Source of the DNA: Bacillota bacterium
Lineage (GTDB): Bacteria; Bacillota_I; Bacilli_A; Acholeplasmatales; Acholeplasmataceae
Assembly (NCBI GenBank): GCA_006226985.1
Contig: SBGC01000133.1
Location: 1-6,967 of the forward strand
Length of the DNA: 6,967 nt
Reading direction: 5' to 3'
Positions 6,743 to 6,967 of this stretch are shown one piece after another. Numbering within the stretch: position 1 is the first letter of the stretch; each line of letters opens with the position of its first letter. The notes below the pieces were generated by a model. It did no database searches, had not been told where the DNA came from, and was given only the letters and a program-made list of their open reading frames with translations. A program made the translations under genes and the position numbers.

Positions 6743-6759
6743 AAAAATTAAATTTCGTT

Positions 6760-6827
6760 AAGGATATATCAAATAAAAATCCAATGGCATGCCCAGAAAA
6801 ACTCTGGCTGTCATTGGAATTATCCTT
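6760..6827 (-). promoter_or_regulatory. Structured 5' leader of the polyamine operon: terminator-like hairpin inside a long-range pairing
   Basis: On the minus strand CCAATG (6817-6812) pairs with CATTGG (6786-6781). Inside, CCAGA (6807-6803) pairs with TCTGG (6797-6793) around a 5-base loop, with an asymmetric internal loop between the two helices. The hairpin is followed by ATTTTTATTT (6780-6771), as in an intrinsic terminator, before any gene of the operon. Around it, AAGGATA (6827-6821) is perfectly complementary to TATCCTT (6766-6760), a second pairing that would enclose hairpin and T-run and end 17 bases before the ribosome binding site. This layout suggests transcription attenuation or a riboswitch-like element. 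I do not recognise a known class in it, and the ligand or factor is unknown. Confidence 0.5.
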
Positions 6828-6829
6828 TA

Positions 6830-6854
6830 GACCCTAATAGTTCAAACGACCCTA
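6830..6854 (-). repeat. Duplicated heptamer TAGGGTC in the operon leader
   Basis: TAGGGTC occurs twice on the minus strand, at 6854-6848 and 6836-6830, with an 18-base period. If the promoter at 6879-6906 is right, both copies are in the 5' untranslated RNA just ahead of the leader hairpin. They could be a protein-binding site, part of an RNA fold, or chance. Confidence 0.4.
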
Positions 6855-6878
6855 TATTTCTATAAGTGTGTCAATAAA

Positions 6879-6906
6879 ATGTTACTATAAAATCTCAAAA
6901 AGTCAA
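6879..6906 (-). promoter_or_regulatory. Possible promoter of the polyamine operon
   Basis: On the minus strand TTGACT (6906-6901) is followed after 16 bases by TAACAT (6884-6879), a five-of-six and a four-of-six match to the -35 and -10 consensus. Transcription would start near 6872, leaving a leader of about 144 bases. A perfect TTGACA at 6874-6869 has no -10 box at proper spacing, since its nearest TATAGG is only 12 bases away. Beyond about 6907 to the window end I see no gene or other clear element. Confidence 0.4.
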
Positions 6907-6967
6907 TAGTTTTTGCTGTGAAAACGAAGTAAACATAAATATTTAGCAAATCATCAGAAATCTTCGA

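Noticed and set aside
6729..6872. Known riboswitch or T-box in the operon leader
   Set aside because: TAGGGTC recalls the ykkC 5' element, but the GGTCCGAGAG-type core and the later conserved block are missing. CTGGGCA recalls the ZTP class, but the rest of that motif is absent. No AGGGTGG T-box sequence is present. I therefore left the class open.
1..6967. Mobile elements, CRISPR arrays, tRNA or rRNA genes, or UGA recoding
   Set aside because: I found no transposase, terminal repeats, spaced repeat array or RNA-gene signature. UGA serves as a stop codon and TGG encodes tryptophan in all genes.

Overview
The window reads as A+T-rich chromosomal DNA from a low-GC Gram-positive relative (Bacillota or a walled or wall-less Mollicutes-type lineage). 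The support is strong AT bias in codons and spacers, GGAGG-type ribosome binding sites, short stem plus T-run terminators, and an ABC-F protein closest to the Bacillus YkpA type. Tryptophan is encoded by TGG, and lysC ends in TGA, so UGA is a stop and the Mycoplasma/Spiroplasma code is excluded. I cannot name the genus.

Layout: positions 2-271 (+) are the 3' end of a small protein, possibly of the flavin-binding split-barrel type, closed by a strong terminator. Positions 272-426 hold a promoter, an inverted repeat over its -35 box, and a hairpin with a T-run. Positions 427-2046 (+) encode a YkpA/YbiT-type ABC-F ATPase. A bidirectional terminator at about 2051-2076 separates it from a convergent four-gene operon on the minus strand. 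In transcription order this is a saccharopine-dehydrogenase-like carboxy(nor)spermidine dehydrogenase (6728-5517), nspC carboxy(nor)spermidine decarboxylase (5527-4406), lysC aspartate kinase (4403-3072) and asd aspartate-semialdehyde dehydrogenase (3075-2083). The genes overlap or lie 2 bases apart. The leader upstream (about 6729-6872) holds a terminator-like hairpin, a long-range pairing and a duplicated heptamer.

How the genes work together: LysC and Asd turn aspartate into aspartate semialdehyde. The dehydrogenase reductively condenses it with a diamine (putrescine or 1,3-diaminopropane), and NspC decarboxylates the product to spermidine or norspermidine. The operon is therefore a self-contained aspartate-to-aminopropyl module that makes triamines without S-adenosylmethionine decarboxylase or spermidine synthase. 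The enzymes belong to known families. The less usual points are the inclusion of a dedicated LysC and Asd in the same transcript, the unassigned structured leader, and the ABC-F protein, in which every motif of one of the two composite ATP sites is degenerate while the other site is intact.
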